Shown: positions 15,655 through 24,107 of the stretch, in pieces
How the letters are laid out: every line of letters begins with the position of its first letter
How positions within the stretch are numbered: the stretch's first letter is position 1
Source of the DNA: Onishia taeanensis
GTDB taxonomy: Bacteria; Pseudomonadota; Gammaproteobacteria; Pseudomonadales; Halomonadaceae
Assembly (NCBI RefSeq): GCF_013349955.1
Contig: NZ_JABVXC010000020.1
Span: 1 to 39,082, forward strand
DNA: 39,082 nt
Reading direction: 5' to 3'
The notes under the pieces: model-generated
What the model was told of the DNA's origin: nothing
The model's input: only the letters and a program-made list of their open reading frames with translations
The model's database searches: none
Translations under genes and position numbers: made by a program

Positions 15655-18600
15655 TGCGCCTGTCCGATATTTCCGTTCAACGCCCGGTATTGGCAAGCGT
15701 ACTGGCCGCCTTGATCGTGGCCTTCGGCCTGCTGGCCCTGGAACGCTTGCCGCTGCAGGAATACCCGGCCATCGACCCGCCTATCGTCAGCGTAGACACT
15801 CGCTATCCAGGCGCCTCGTCAAGCGTCGTCGAGACCCGCATCACCCAGGTGCTCGAGGACCGTATCTCCGGTATCGAGGGCATCCAGACCATCAGCTCGT
15901 CGAGCCAGGATGGCGAATCCGAGATCACCGTCGAGTTCGGCCTCGACCAGGATATCGACGCCGCAGCCAACGACATGCGCGACCGCATATCAGGGGCCCG
16001 GGGCAACCTGCCGGATGAGGCCGAGCCGCCGGAGATCCAGAAGGCCGACAGCAGCTCGGAAGTGGTGGTGTGGCTGAGCCTGTCAGGCGAAGGCTATTCG
16101 ATGGAAGAGCTCACCGACTACGCCAACCGCTATCTGGTCGATCGGCTGTCGGTACAGCCCGGGGTCTCGCAGGTGCGCGTCGGCGGCGGACGCGATTACG
16201 CCATGCGCCTCTGGCTCGACCGCAATGCCCTGGCCGCCCGCAACCTGAGCGTCGGCGACGTCGAGGATGCTCTGCGCGACGAAAACGTCGAACTGCCCGG
16301 CGGCGCCATCACCTCCGAAGACCGTCAGTTCGTGGTCCGCCTGCCCCGAAGCTTCGCCACCGCCGACGATTTCCAGGGGCTGGTGCTTGCCGAAGGCGCC
16401 GCTGGTGATCTGGTACGGCTTGGCGATGTTGCCAGGGTCGAGATCGGCGCGGTCGAGGAACGCACCATCTTTCGCGGCAACGGCGTGCCAATGGTCGGCC
16501 TGGGCATGATCAAGCAATCCACCGCCAATGTGCTGGACCTCGCCCAAGGCGTGCGCGCCGAAATGCAACGCCTGCAGAAGACACTCCCAGAGGGGCTGAG
16601 CCTGCGCCTCAACTTCGATGCCTCTGTCTTCGTGTCAGGCGCCATCAGCCAAGTGGTGGCGACGCTGTTTATCGCCATGGGCCTGGTGGTGGTGGTGATC
16701 TTTCTGTTTCTTGGCAACCTGCGCACCACCCTGATCCCTGCGGTCACGGTGCCGATTGCAGTGATCGGCACCTTCATTGCCCTGGCGGTATTCGGCTTCA
16801 CCATCAACCTGCTGACGCTGCTGGCTCTGGTACTGGCCATCGGCCTGATCGTCGATGACGCCATCGTGGTGCTCGAGAACATCCATCGGCGCATGCAGCA
16901 ATATGGCGAGACGCCGCTGGTGGCCGCCTTCCGCGGCAGCCGCCAGATTGCCTTCGCGGTGATCGCCACCACCCTGGTGCTGGTGGCGGTCTTCGTGCCG
17001 CTGAGCTTCCTTGAGGGCGACATCGGCCGGCTGTTCGGCGAATTTGCACTGACGCTATCCGCTGCCGTGGTCATCTCGAGCCTGCTGGCCCTGACCCTGA
17101 CGCCGATGATGGCTTCCAAGCTGCTTAGCCCCGGTATGCACGAGAGCCGCCTGGCCATCGGTGTCCAGCGCCTGCTCAAGGTCAGCCAGCAGCTTTACCG
17201 CACAGTGCTGGTCCGCGTGCTCAAGATGCGCTTGCTGGTCGCCGCACTGTTTCTGGCCATGCTGGGCGGCGCCGGCTGGCTCTCAACGGAGCTGCCCCGC
17301 GAATACACCCCCAAGGAAGATCGCGGCAACTTCTTCCTGCTGGTCAATGGCCCGCCCGGCGCCAGCTACGACTACATGCTCGACTACATGAACGAGATCG
17401 AGACCCGGCTGCTGCCGATGATCGAGACCGGCGACGTCGACCGGGTACTGATTCGCGCACCACGGGGCTATGGCAACATCGAGACCTTCAACGACGGCTT
17501 CGCGATTGTCGGCCTGCCCGACTGGGGCGAGCGACGCTCGGCCTGGGCGATCATGGATGATGTTCGCAACCGACTCTCGGGCCTGCCCGGGGTGCGCACT
17601 TTCCCGGTGATGCGCCAGGGGTTTGGCGGTCGGGTGGAGAAACCCGTGCAGTTCGTGCTCGGCGGCGGCACCTATGAAGAACTGGCCGACTGGCGGGACC
17701 GTTTGATCGAGCATATCCGCACCGACAATCCGCGCCTGACCGGGCTGGACAGCGACTATGAGGAGACGCAGCCCCAGCTGCGAGTGGATATCGACTACCC
17801 GCGTGCCGCCGAGCTCGGGGTCACCGTCAGCGAGATCGGTCGCACTCTCGAGACGCTGCTTGGCGGGCGCAACGTCACCCGCTACGTCGATGACGGCGAG
17901 GAATACGAGGTGATACTGGAAGGCGAGCCCCGCGACACGCAAAGCCCGCGTTCGCTGGACAGCATTCAGGTGCGCTCGGCGCGCAGCGGCGAGCTGATTC
18001 CCTTGGCAAGCCTGGTGACGCTGACCGACTTCGCCGGCCCCAGTACCCTCAACCGCTTCAACCGCATTCGTGCCATCACCCTGGAGGCCGACCTGGCCGA
18101 GGGCTATCCGCTCGGCGAGGCCCTGGCCTACCTGCAAGAAAGCGTCGACGAACTCCTGCCCGCAGAAGCCCAGACCGACCTCAAGGGCGCCTCGCGGGAT
18201 TTCATGGAAGCAAGCGGCGCCACCACCTTCCTGCTGCTGCTCGGGGTGCTGGTGGTATTTCTGGTGCTGGCGGGCCAGTTCGAGAGCCTGGTGCACCCGC
18301 TGGTGATCATGTTCACCGTGCCGCTGGCACTGTGCGGCGCCCTGCTGGGGCTCTATCTTGCCGGGCAATCGCTGAATCTATATAGCCAAGTAGGGCTCGT
18401 CATGCTGGTTGGGCTCGCCGCCAAGAACGGCATCCTGATCGTGGAGTTCGCCAACCAGCTACGCGATCAGGGCAGCGCCTTCCGTGATGCCCTGATCGAG
18501 GCATCGGTGACTCGACTACGGCCGATTCTGATGACCGCCGTGACCACCATGGCCGGTGCCGTGCCGTTGATTCTGTCCACCGGCCCCGGCGCCGAAACCC

Positions 18601-18752
18601 GGCTGGTGATCGGCATCGTGATTCTCAGCGGCGTCGCTGCGGCGACCCTGTTCACCCTGTTCGTGGTGCCGGTGGCCTACGACCTGCTGGCCCGGCACAC
18701 CGGCTCGCCGCAGGCGGTCGCCCAGCGCCTGGAGAGAGAAATGGAGAGCTGA
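15654..18752 (+). CDS. RND multidrug efflux permease (HAE1 type)
   Basis: A 1032-residue proton-driven pump with the full RND layout of twelve membrane helices and two large periplasmic loops. The proton-relay pair D401-D402 lies in LAIGLIVDDAIVVLENIHRR (TM4) and K924 in GLAAKNGILIVEFANQLRDQ (TM10). The start MRLSDISVQRPVLASVLAAL and the GLP-type fold regions are typical of hydrophobe/amphiphile exporters rather than heavy-metal pumps. Length is normal. The start codon overlaps the adaptor stop (TGATG), so the two are coupled. Natural substrates cannot be read from the sequence. Confidence 0.95.
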   Translation: MRLSDISVQRPVLASVLAALIVAFGLLALERLPLQEYPAIDPPIVSVDTRYPGASSSVVETRITQVLEDRISGIEGIQTISSSSQDGESEITVEFGLDQDIDAAANDMRDRISGARGNLPDEAEPPEIQKADSSSEVVVWLSLSGEGYSMEELTDYANRYLVDRLSVQPGVSQVRVGGGRDYAMRLWLDRNALAARNLSVGDVEDALRDENVELPGGAITSEDRQFVVRLPRSFATADDFQGLVLAEGAAGDLVRLGDVARVEIGAVEERTIFRGNGVPMVGLGMIKQSTANVLDLAQGVRAEMQRLQKTLPEGLSLRLNFDASVFVSGAISQVVATLFIAMGLVVVVIFLFLGNLRTTLIPAVTVPIAVIGTFIALAVFGFTINLLTLLALVLAIGLIVDDAIVVLENIHRRMQQYGETPLVAAFRGSRQIAFAVIATTLVLVAVFVPLSFLEGDIGRLFGEFALTLSAAVVISSLLALTLTPMMASKLLSPGMHESRLAIGVQRLLKVSQQLYRTVLVRVLKMRLLVAALFLAMLGGAGWLSTELPREYTPKEDRGNFFLLVNGPPGASYDYMLDYMNEIETRLLPMIETGDVDRVLIRAPRGYGNIETFNDGFAIVGLPDWGERRSAWAIMDDVRNRLSGLPGVRTFPVMRQGFGGRVEKPVQFVLGGGTYEELADWRDRLIEHIRTDNPRLTGLDSDYEETQPQLRVDIDYPRAAELGVTVSEIGRTLETLLGGRNVTRYVDDGEEYEVILEGEPRDTQSPRSLDSIQVRSARSGELIPLASLVTLTDFAGPSTLNRFNRIRAITLEADLAEGYPLGEALAYLQESVDELLPAEAQTDLKGASRDFMEASGATTFLLLLGVLVVFLVLAGQFESLVHPLVIMFTVPLALCGALLGLYLAGQSLNLYSQVGLVMLVGLAAKNGILIVEFANQLRDQGSAFRDALIEASVTRLRPILMTAVTTMAGAVPLILSTGPGAETRLVIGIVILSGVAAATLFTLFVVPVAYDLLARHTGSPQAVAQRLEREMES

Positions 18753-18777
18753 ACGCCAGCCAGAGCAACGGCGTGGC

Positions 18778-18789
18778 GGCTGCTATGCT
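18778..18789 (+). promoter_or_regulatory. Possible RpoS-type -10 region upstream of the SpoIIAA-like gene
   Basis: GGCTGCTATGCT, identical to the 12 bases before yqjD at 10806-10817, and 80 bp before the start of the next gene. It holds the near-consensus CTATGCT. Confidence 0.35.
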
Positions 18790-18868
18790 ACACAATGGGA
18801 TGATGCTTTCACCCGAGTTGCCAGGCGATACTTCTGCAGCCGACCGCCAGTCGAGAGGAATCACTGCC

Positions 18869-19285
18869 ATGATCGAATTTCTGCCCTCTGGGGCCAACCA
18901 TGTCGTCGCCCTGCGCGCCAGCGGACGGGTAAGCGCCGATGACCTGCAGGAAGCCATCGACGCCATTGAAGCGCTGAAGAAGGCGCATCCCCGAATCAGC
19001 CTTTACACCGAGATCGACGAGATGCGCTGGATGACCCTGACCGCCATGCTGCGCGACCTGGGCTACGGACTAACCCAAATCGGCGATATGGCCCATTATC
19101 ATCGCGCGGCCGTGGTCACCGATCACAACTGGCTGCGTCCGCTGGCGACGCTCGAGAACCATCTCTTCAAACCCTTCGAGGTGCGCATCTTCGATACCCA
19201 CCACAGGGACCATGCCAAGGAATGGGTTCGCCAGCTGCCTCAAGCTCCCCAAGCTGCCGGTGCCGACGAGGCAGCGGCCGGTTAG
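18869..19285 (+). CDS. SpoIIAA-like (STAS-related) family protein
   Basis: A 138-residue soluble protein of the SpoIIAA-like family (PF11964 type). It has a short beta-strand start (MIEFLPSGANHVVALRASG), a helix with DDLQEAIDAIEALKKAH, the YTEIDEMRWMT strand, and a C-terminal FDTHHRDHAKEWVRQL helix typical of the family. The fold resembles anti-sigma antagonists and CRAL-TRIO domains, but no partner kinase is nearby and the function is unknown. ATG 18869 was chosen because GAGAGGAA precedes it; the frame opens 32 codons earlier without a ribosome site. The last residues (PQAAGADEAAAG) are a low-complexity tail. Confidence 0.85.
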   Translation: MIEFLPSGANHVVALRASGRVSADDLQEAIDAIEALKKAHPRISLYTEIDEMRWMTLTAMLRDLGYGLTQIGDMAHYHRAAVVTDHNWLRPLATLENHLFKPFEVRIFDTHHRDHAKEWVRQLPQAPQAAGADEAAAG

Positions 19286-19336
19286 CGGCTCACAGCTTGG
19301 CAGCACTCACAGATTCACGGCAACAGGCTCTGTGGC

Positions 19337-19768
19337 TCAGCATTCGCCCATCCGCTGAGCCTCGATGGTGGTGTGCATCTTGAGCGCCCCCATCTGGGTG
19401 GTGGTATCCACGTCTACGCTGCCCTCGGCCCGCTCGCCGAGGAAACGCAGGTTGCCATCGATGTTGGCCTCACCGCCGGAACCCCGACAGACCATGCGGT
19501 AATCCATGCGCTCCCGACTGCTGGTCGACTCGATCACCTCACAACCATCCTGGTCCTGAATCAGCGAGCGCTGGGCATCGGCGATGTCGGCGTCGGTCAG
19601 GCATTCCTGATGGGATTCCGTCTGATCGGGAATCGGCAAGTCTCCCTCGACATGGGTCATGCTGCTGAACGCCCACATCCCGGGCACCAGATTCGGGGTG
19701 TCATCCTGAGCGAGCAGCATGGCAGGCGAGATCAGCAGGGCAATGGCGAATAGAAAAGCAGGTTGCAT
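19337..19768 (-). CDS. DUF3617 family periplasmic protein
   Basis: A 143-residue protein with a Sec signal peptide (MQPAFLFAIALLISPAMLLA, cleaved near residue 20). The mature part contains PNLVPGMWAFSSMTHVEG and four Cys (QECL, DGCEV, MVCRG and the C-terminal GEC) that could form two disulfides, the usual DUF3617 layout. The function of the family is unknown. GAGGGAG precedes the ATG. It stands alone and converges on the SpoIIAA-like gene (51 bp apart). Confidence 0.85.
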   Translation of the reverse strand: MQPAFLFAIALLISPAMLLAQDDTPNLVPGMWAFSSMTHVEGDLPIPDQTESHQECLTDADIADAQRSLIQDQDGCEVIESTSSRERMDYRMVCRGSGGEANIDGNLRFLGERAEGSVDVDTTTQMGALKMHTTIEAQRMGEC

Positions 19769-19902
19769 GGCAACGACTCCCTCAAGGGCGGTTTTCCAAG
19801 CGTAGTCCAGAGTCCCGTTCCCAGAACCGCTTTCGGCAACTCACACAGCTGCCAGGTATCTCTCGCCAGTTCGCTTGTCGCCCGCCTGACCTCACGCCCA
19901 TG

Positions 19903-19934
19903 AAAAAAGCCCCCTCGACGAGGGGGCCAAAAAA
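19903..19934 (-). terminator. Rho-independent terminator of nemA (nearly symmetric)
   Basis: Minus strand: GCCCCCTC, GTC loop, GAGGGGGC and six T. On the plus strand a run of A/T follows as well, so it could work both ways. It lies 50 bp past the nemA stop. Confidence 0.85.
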
Positions 19935-19983
19935 CAGAGCATTGGACCGAGGCTTTTACGCAAAACCTCACAAGGCCCGCGAG

Positions 19984-21102
19984 TCAGGCGCGGCGATCGA
20001 AGCCGTTATCTACAAACGGATAATCGGTATAGCCCTTCTCGTCACCACCATAGAAGGTCTCGGAGTCCGGCTCGTTGAGCTCGGCACCCACGCGGAAGCG
20101 CTCGACCAGATCCGGGTTGGCGATGTAGGAACGCCCGATCGCCACTGCATCGGCGATGCCGTCATTGATGATGCGCTCACCACGCTCGGCGTCGTAGTGC
20201 CCGCAGAAGATCAGACTGCCGGTGAAGCGGGCACGCAGCGCACGACGGAAATCATCGCTGAACTTGATGTCGCCACCGGCCCAGTCGGGCTCGTTGACGT
20301 GCACATAGGCGAGGCCGCGCTTGGACAGCTGTTCGAGCAGATAGAAGGTCATCGCCTCGGATTCGTCATCGGTCAGCCCGAACAGCTCGATGAACGGCGT
20401 CAGGCGAATACCGGTGCGCTGGGGACCAAACACCTCGGCCACCGCATCGACCACCTCAAGCGGGAAGCGTGCGCGGTTTTCCAGCGAACCGCCGTACTGA
20501 TCGGTGCGCTTATTGGTACCAGTAGCCAGGAACTGGTTGAGCAGATAGGCGTTGGCGGCGTGCACCTCGATCATGTCGAAGCCTGCCCGCTTGGCGCGAA
20601 TGGCCGCCTGGCGATAGTCCTCGACGATACCGGGAATTTCATCGGTTTCCAGCGCCCGCGGCGTGCTGGTCTCGTGCCGGCCGGCGGTGCCGTCCTCGAA
20701 TTCCACGAAGCACTGAGCGCCCTCGCCCTTCAGCGCGCTCGGCGCCACCGGGGCCTGGCCATCGGGCTGCACCATCTCGTGAGAGACGCGACCGACGTGC
20801 CACAGCTGCAGCGCCATACGACCGCCCTTGGCATGCACGGCATCCACAACGCCCTTCCAGCCGGCTTCCTGCTCGTCGGTCCAGATGCCCGGTGTATACA
20901 CATAACCGCGAGCCGTCGGGGAAATGTTGGTCGCCTCACTGATGATAAGCCCGGCACCGGCACGCTGGCCGTAGTAGGCTTCCTGCAGCTTGCCCGGGAC
21001 ACTATCTGGCGTGCGGGCACGAGTCAGCGGCGCCATCAGAATGCGGTTAGGTATCGTCAGGCTGCCCAAACGAGTCGGTGTCAGCAGGGTATCGTAAGCC
21101 AT
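19984..21102 (-). CDS. nemA: Old yellow enzyme family alkene reductase (N-ethylmaleimide reductase type)
   Basis: A 372-residue FMN enzyme with a TIM barrel that uses NAD(P)H to reduce activated C=C bonds and electrophiles. Seen: APLTRART near residue 24 (flavin contact), LQLWHVGRVSH (about 100-110), the substrate-binding HAANAYLLNQFL (His and Asn three apart), GGSLENRARFPLEV and the C-terminal FMN-phosphate region ADAVAIGRSYIANPDL. Length is as in E. coli NemA (365). GGGAG precedes the ATG. It is divergent from the CIA30 gene; no TetR-type nemR is adjacent, but a palindromic region upstream (21180-21235) may be its operator. Confidence 0.93.
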   Translation of the reverse strand: MAYDTLLTPTRLGSLTIPNRILMAPLTRARTPDSVPGKLQEAYYGQRAGAGLIISEATNISPTARGYVYTPGIWTDEQEAGWKGVVDAVHAKGGRMALQLWHVGRVSHEMVQPDGQAPVAPSALKGEGAQCFVEFEDGTAGRHETSTPRALETDEIPGIVEDYRQAAIRAKRAGFDMIEVHAANAYLLNQFLATGTNKRTDQYGGSLENRARFPLEVVDAVAEVFGPQRTGIRLTPFIELFGLTDDESEAMTFYLLEQLSKRGLAYVHVNEPDWAGGDIKFSDDFRRALRARFTGSLIFCGHYDAERGERIINDGIADAVAIGRSYIANPDLVERFRVGAELNEPDSETFYGGDEKGYTDYPFVDNGFDRRA

Positions 21103-21179
21103 TCGGCAACTCCCGTTACAATAGATTCAAGGCTTGGATTCGCATGCTTGCGATCCTCGCCTGCTTTGATTAGACCAGT

Positions 21180-21235
21180 TTACTAGTAACCTTGGAGAGC
21201 TGACTACCCCACGCTAATTATTAGTGCAGTAATTA
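21180..21235. promoter_or_regulatory. Palindrome-rich control region between nemA and the CIA30 gene
   Basis: The 10-bp perfect palindrome TTACTAGTAA (21180-21189), the dyad CTAAT-T-ATTAG (21214-21224), and two TAATTA copies (21215-21220 and 21230-21235) lie in a short AT-rich island. TAGACC, like a NemR half-site, is at 21171-21176 without its mirror. These are likely regulator sites and promoters; which regulator binds is unknown. Confidence 0.4.
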
Positions 21236-21335
21236 AAATTCATGGCGGCTCAGGGGCGTGGCACAACGACGATGATGGTGGCGCCAAGACGCGGTAATGC
21301 AGGCAGCGACGAGGGCAGAGACCAAAGGAGCGATG

Positions 21336-21875
21336 ATGGAACTGAGATTCAACGATCCGCAGGAACAACAGCGTTGGTATGCGGTGAATGACGGCGTGAT
21401 GGGCGGCGTCTCGCAAAGTGGGTTCAGCGTTTCACAGGGCAACGGGCGCTTCCATGGCGAAGTGTCGCTGGAGAACGGCGGTGGGTTTGCATCCGTGCGA
21501 CGCCAACCGGACGGAACGGAATCAGGCTTTACCCAGGCCAAGGGCATCGCCATCACCGTGCGTGGCGATGGTCGCAGCTACCAATTGCGCCTGAAAAGCG
21601 CAGCGCTTGGCGATTCCAGTGCTTACCGAGTGGCCTTCACTCCGGCCACGAATGCCTGGCAGACGCTCACCTTCCCATGGGCGGCATTCGAGGCCGTGAG
21701 GCGAGGCACCGTATTGAGTGACGCACCGCCCCTGGCGCCTGAAGATATTCACCAGATCGGCTTCCTGATTGCCGATCGCTCCGCTGGCCCCTTCTGCCTG
21801 CGGATAGATCGAGTGGCCGCCGCTTTCTCGCTGACATCGACAGACGGCGCAAGTGCCGAGAGAGGCGCGCAATAG
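21336..21875 (+). CDS. CIA30 family protein
   Basis: A 179-residue soluble protein of the CIA30 (NDUFAF1) family with a galactose-binding-like beta-sandwich. Typical pieces are WYAVNDGVMGGVSQSGF (near the N-terminus), FHGEVSLENGGGFASVR, and the C-terminal IGFLIADRSAGPFCLRIDRV. In mitochondria CIA30 helps assemble complex I; bacterial members have no proven role. Two ATG codons lie side by side (21333 and 21336); the second has the better distance (5 nt) from AAAGGAG and is used here. It is divergent from nemA. Confidence 0.87.
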   Translation: MELRFNDPQEQQRWYAVNDGVMGGVSQSGFSVSQGNGRFHGEVSLENGGGFASVRRQPDGTESGFTQAKGIAITVRGDGRSYQLRLKSAALGDSSAYRVAFTPATNAWQTLTFPWAAFEAVRRGTVLSDAPPLAPEDIHQIGFLIADRSAGPFCLRIDRVAAAFSLTSTDGASAERGAQ

Positions 21876-21915
21876 CGGGTGCTCAGGATTAGGAAGCAAC
21901 GAACAGAGTGATTGA

Positions 21916-21944
21916 CTCGCCCTGGGTAGAGGACCCAGGGCGAG
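21916..21944. terminator. Strong hairpin between the convergent CIA30 and isocitrate dehydrogenase genes
   Basis: CTCGCCCTGGGT (21916-21927), AGAGG loop and ACCCAGGGCGAG (21933-21944): a perfect 12-bp stem. There is no T-run on either side, so a bidirectional terminator or an mRNA 3'-end stabiliser are both possible. Confidence 0.5.
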
Positions 21945-21957
21945 AGTCACAGGGGGC

Positions 21958-22971
21958 TCAGTTCTTGACGGCCGCCACCAAGGCATTAGCGAAGGTCTCG
22001 GTCGTTCCGCTGCCACCCAGGTCTGGTGTCACTTCCTCACGAGAGCTCTCGAGCACCGCGCGGATAGCGGTGCGAATCCGCGTGCCTTTGTCCTTCATGT
22101 CCAGGTAGTCCAGCATTTCCGCCGCGGCCAGCAGCAGAGCACAGGGGTTGGCCACGCCTTTACCGGCGATGTCCGGCGCCGAGCCGTGTACCGCCTCGAA
22201 GATGGCCGCCTGCTTGCCAATGTTGGCTCCCGGTGCCATCCCCAGGCCGCCGACCAGACCCGCGCAAAGATCGGAGAGAATATCGCCGAACAGGTTAGTG
22301 GTGACGATGACATCGAACTGATGGGGATTCATCACCAGTTGCATACAGGCATTGTCGACGATCATTTCCTGGAACTCGATCTCAGGAAAATCCTCAGCGA
22401 CTTCTCGAGCGACATCGAGAAAGAGCCCGGAGCTCGACTTGATGATGTTGGCCTTATGGACCGCCGTGACTTTCTTGCGCCCCTTGGCACGCGCCAGCTC
22501 AAAGGCATGGCGCACGATCCGCTCGGACCCCTTGCGAGTGGTCTTGATACTAGCGACCGCCGTCTCGCCATCCTCACTCAAGCTTTGGCCTTCGGCCATG
22601 TAGGCGCCTTCTGTGTTCTCGCGCACCGTGATGAGGTCGATGTCATCATAGCGCGAGCGCGTGCCCGGGAAGCTGATCGCCGGGCGCACATTGGCGTACA
22701 GATCGAAATGGCGACGCAGCTGAACGTTGATGGAAGAGAACCCCTTACCCACCGGTGTGGTCAGCGGACCTTTAAGGGCCAGGCCGTGCTCGGCGATGCT
22801 GTCCAGCGACGCCTGGGGAATCAAGGTGCCGTGCTTCTCCAGCGCCCCGAGGCCAGCCTCGATCACCTCATAATCAAAGCCACAGTCCAGGGCATCGAGC
22901 ACCTTTAGCGTGGCATCCATGATCTCAGGGCCAATACCATCTCCCTTGATGACGGCGATAGTCTGGGGCAT
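21958..22971 (-). CDS. NAD-dependent isocitrate dehydrogenase (short, IPMDH-like form)
   Basis: A 337-residue member of the beta-decarboxylating dehydrogenase family. The SSINVQLRRHFDLYANVRP motif (Ser-x-Asn) marks isocitrate rather than isopropylmalate as substrate, followed by VRENTEGAY, the catalytic HKANI Lys and the metal-binding DNACMQLV and LFGDILSD Asp residues. The adenine loop reads HGSAPDIAGKGVANP: Asp-Ile stands where NADP enzymes have Lys-Tyr, which points to NAD. It converts isocitrate to 2-oxoglutarate in the citric acid cycle. A tartrate or homoisocitrate dehydrogenase cannot be fully excluded. AAGGAGA precedes the ATG. Confidence 0.85.
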   Translation of the reverse strand: MPQTIAVIKGDGIGPEIMDATLKVLDALDCGFDYEVIEAGLGALEKHGTLIPQASLDSIAEHGLALKGPLTTPVGKGFSSINVQLRRHFDLYANVRPAISFPGTRSRYDDIDLITVRENTEGAYMAEGQSLSEDGETAVASIKTTRKGSERIVRHAFELARAKGRKKVTAVHKANIIKSSSGLFLDVAREVAEDFPEIEFQEMIVDNACMQLVMNPHQFDVIVTTNLFGDILSDLCAGLVGGLGMAPGANIGKQAAIFEAVHGSAPDIAGKGVANPCALLLAAAEMLDYLDMKDKGTRIRTAIRAVLESSREEVTPDLGGSGTTETFANALVAAVKN

Positions 22972-23274
22972 AGCGAGTCTCCTTGGGTGGGTGAATCATT
23001 GAGCAGCGTGGTCTCTACGCTGGCGCCTACAAGTGACGTGAGAGTGTCAGAATGTCGATCCGCTGACCAGAAACCAAGCCTCAAGCAGGCGAAATGATTA
23101 ATATCTCATCATGATGATGACCACGAGGAGCCTCCACCCAGTGGGCACGATGCTATGGGCACATGCTGTGAGCCCGGGCGAGGCAGTATATAGAATGCCC
23201 CTATACAGCCTGAAATATTAGCCCCCAATTCTTAGAGCCTCTGTCGAAACGGTCGAGGCATCTTCCCCCATGAC
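22972..23274. other. Intergenic region between the isocitrate dehydrogenase and CitE-like genes
   Basis: 303 bp upstream of the isocitrate dehydrogenase gene and downstream of the citE-like gene. It must hold the promoter of the former, but I see no convincing -35/-10 pair. A short imperfect hairpin GCCTC...GAGGC lies at 23237-23259. No gene or RNA is apparent. Confidence 0.5.
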
Positions 23275-24090
23275 TCAGCGTCCAGCGCGAGCCAGCAGTG
23301 ACTTGGCGCGATTGATCACCGGTTCATCCACCATCTGGCCATCGAGTTGGAAGGCGCCATCAACGGTTTCGGCGATATCCAGCACGCGACCGGCCCATGC
23401 AAGCGCCTCATCACTGGGGGTGAACGCTTGATGGATAGGCGCTATCTGGTTGGGATGAATAGAGAGCATCCCGGAAAAGCCCATTTCGACGGCTCTTCGC
23501 GCCACCCGTTCCACCTGCTCGGTGTCGTGAATATCGGCGACGACGCTTTCGATCGGCGGTGGCAATAAAGCCGAACGTGAGCATACGACCAACCGATAGC
23601 GACACTGATCCAAGATAGCCGCTGCGCCTGGCGTGTTCGGCTCAAGATTCAAATCCGTCATCAAGTCCAGCGCCCCGAAAGTCAGCTGTGCGATTCCTCT
23701 GCTGCTAGCAAGGGTCTCCAGGGCAACCAGGCCTCGCGCTGACTCGATGATCGGCCATATCGGTTTACCGACCTCGGCGACCCTTTCGATCTGACGGCAA
23801 GTCTCGGCCTTGGGCAGCATGATACCCGCGACACTTGGAAATTCCTCGCAGAGGACCAAGTCTTTCTCGATCTCTGCAGATAGCGAGTTGACGCGCACGA
23901 GCACCTCCCCCTTGGGCGTCGAGGCGAGATAATCGTGCAGCAGGGAACGGGCCTTGTCCTTGTCATGCGGGGCAACGGCATCTTCAAGATCGACGATGAC
24001 CCGATCCGCCTCGCTGGCGAGAGCCTTGGTGATGCGCTCGGGACGCGTGGCAGGGACGAACAGAAAGGAGCGTTGCTGGGTCAGGTGCAT
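23275..24090 (-). CDS. HpcH/HpaI-CitE family acyl-CoA lyase
   Basis: A 271-residue TIM-barrel enzyme of the CitE-like group, which cleaves citramalyl-CoA, malyl-CoA or similar 3-hydroxyacyl-CoAs to acetyl-CoA and an alpha-keto acid with a divalent metal. Seen: SFLFVPATRPERITKAL (N-terminal strand and phosphate site), VIVDLEDAVAPHDKD with metal/acid residues, VRVNSL, PIIESARGLVALE with the metal-binding Glu, FGALDLMTDL, and SGMLSIHPNQIAPIH near the end. The start was set to ATG 24090, preceded by AAGGAA; an upstream TTG start would overlap the CoA-transferase stop. It is cotranscribed with the CoA-transferase upstream (17 bp apart), which would supply its CoA thioester. The exact substrate is unknown. 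Confidence 0.87.
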   Translation of the reverse strand: MHLTQQRSFLFVPATRPERITKALASEADRVIVDLEDAVAPHDKDKARSLLHDYLASTPKGEVLVRVNSLSAEIEKDLVLCEEFPSVAGIMLPKAETCRQIERVAEVGKPIWPIIESARGLVALETLASSRGIAQLTFGALDLMTDLNLEPNTPGAAAILDQCRYRLVVCSRSALLPPPIESVVADIHDTEQVERVARRAVEMGFSGMLSIHPNQIAPIHQAFTPSDEALAWAGRVLDIAETVDGAFQLDGQMVDEPVINRAKSLLARAGR

Positions 24091-24107
24091 GGAAATTTCC
24101 TTGTATG

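Noticed and set aside
17283..18368. Minus-strand frame of 361 codons within the RND pump gene
   Set aside because: Antisense to a fully conserved RND permease; composition rich in Gln and His as expected of a shadow frame.
19900..21186. Plus-strand frame of 428 codons opposite nemA
   Set aside because: Antisense shadow of a well-recognised OYE gene; it also runs through the nemA terminator.
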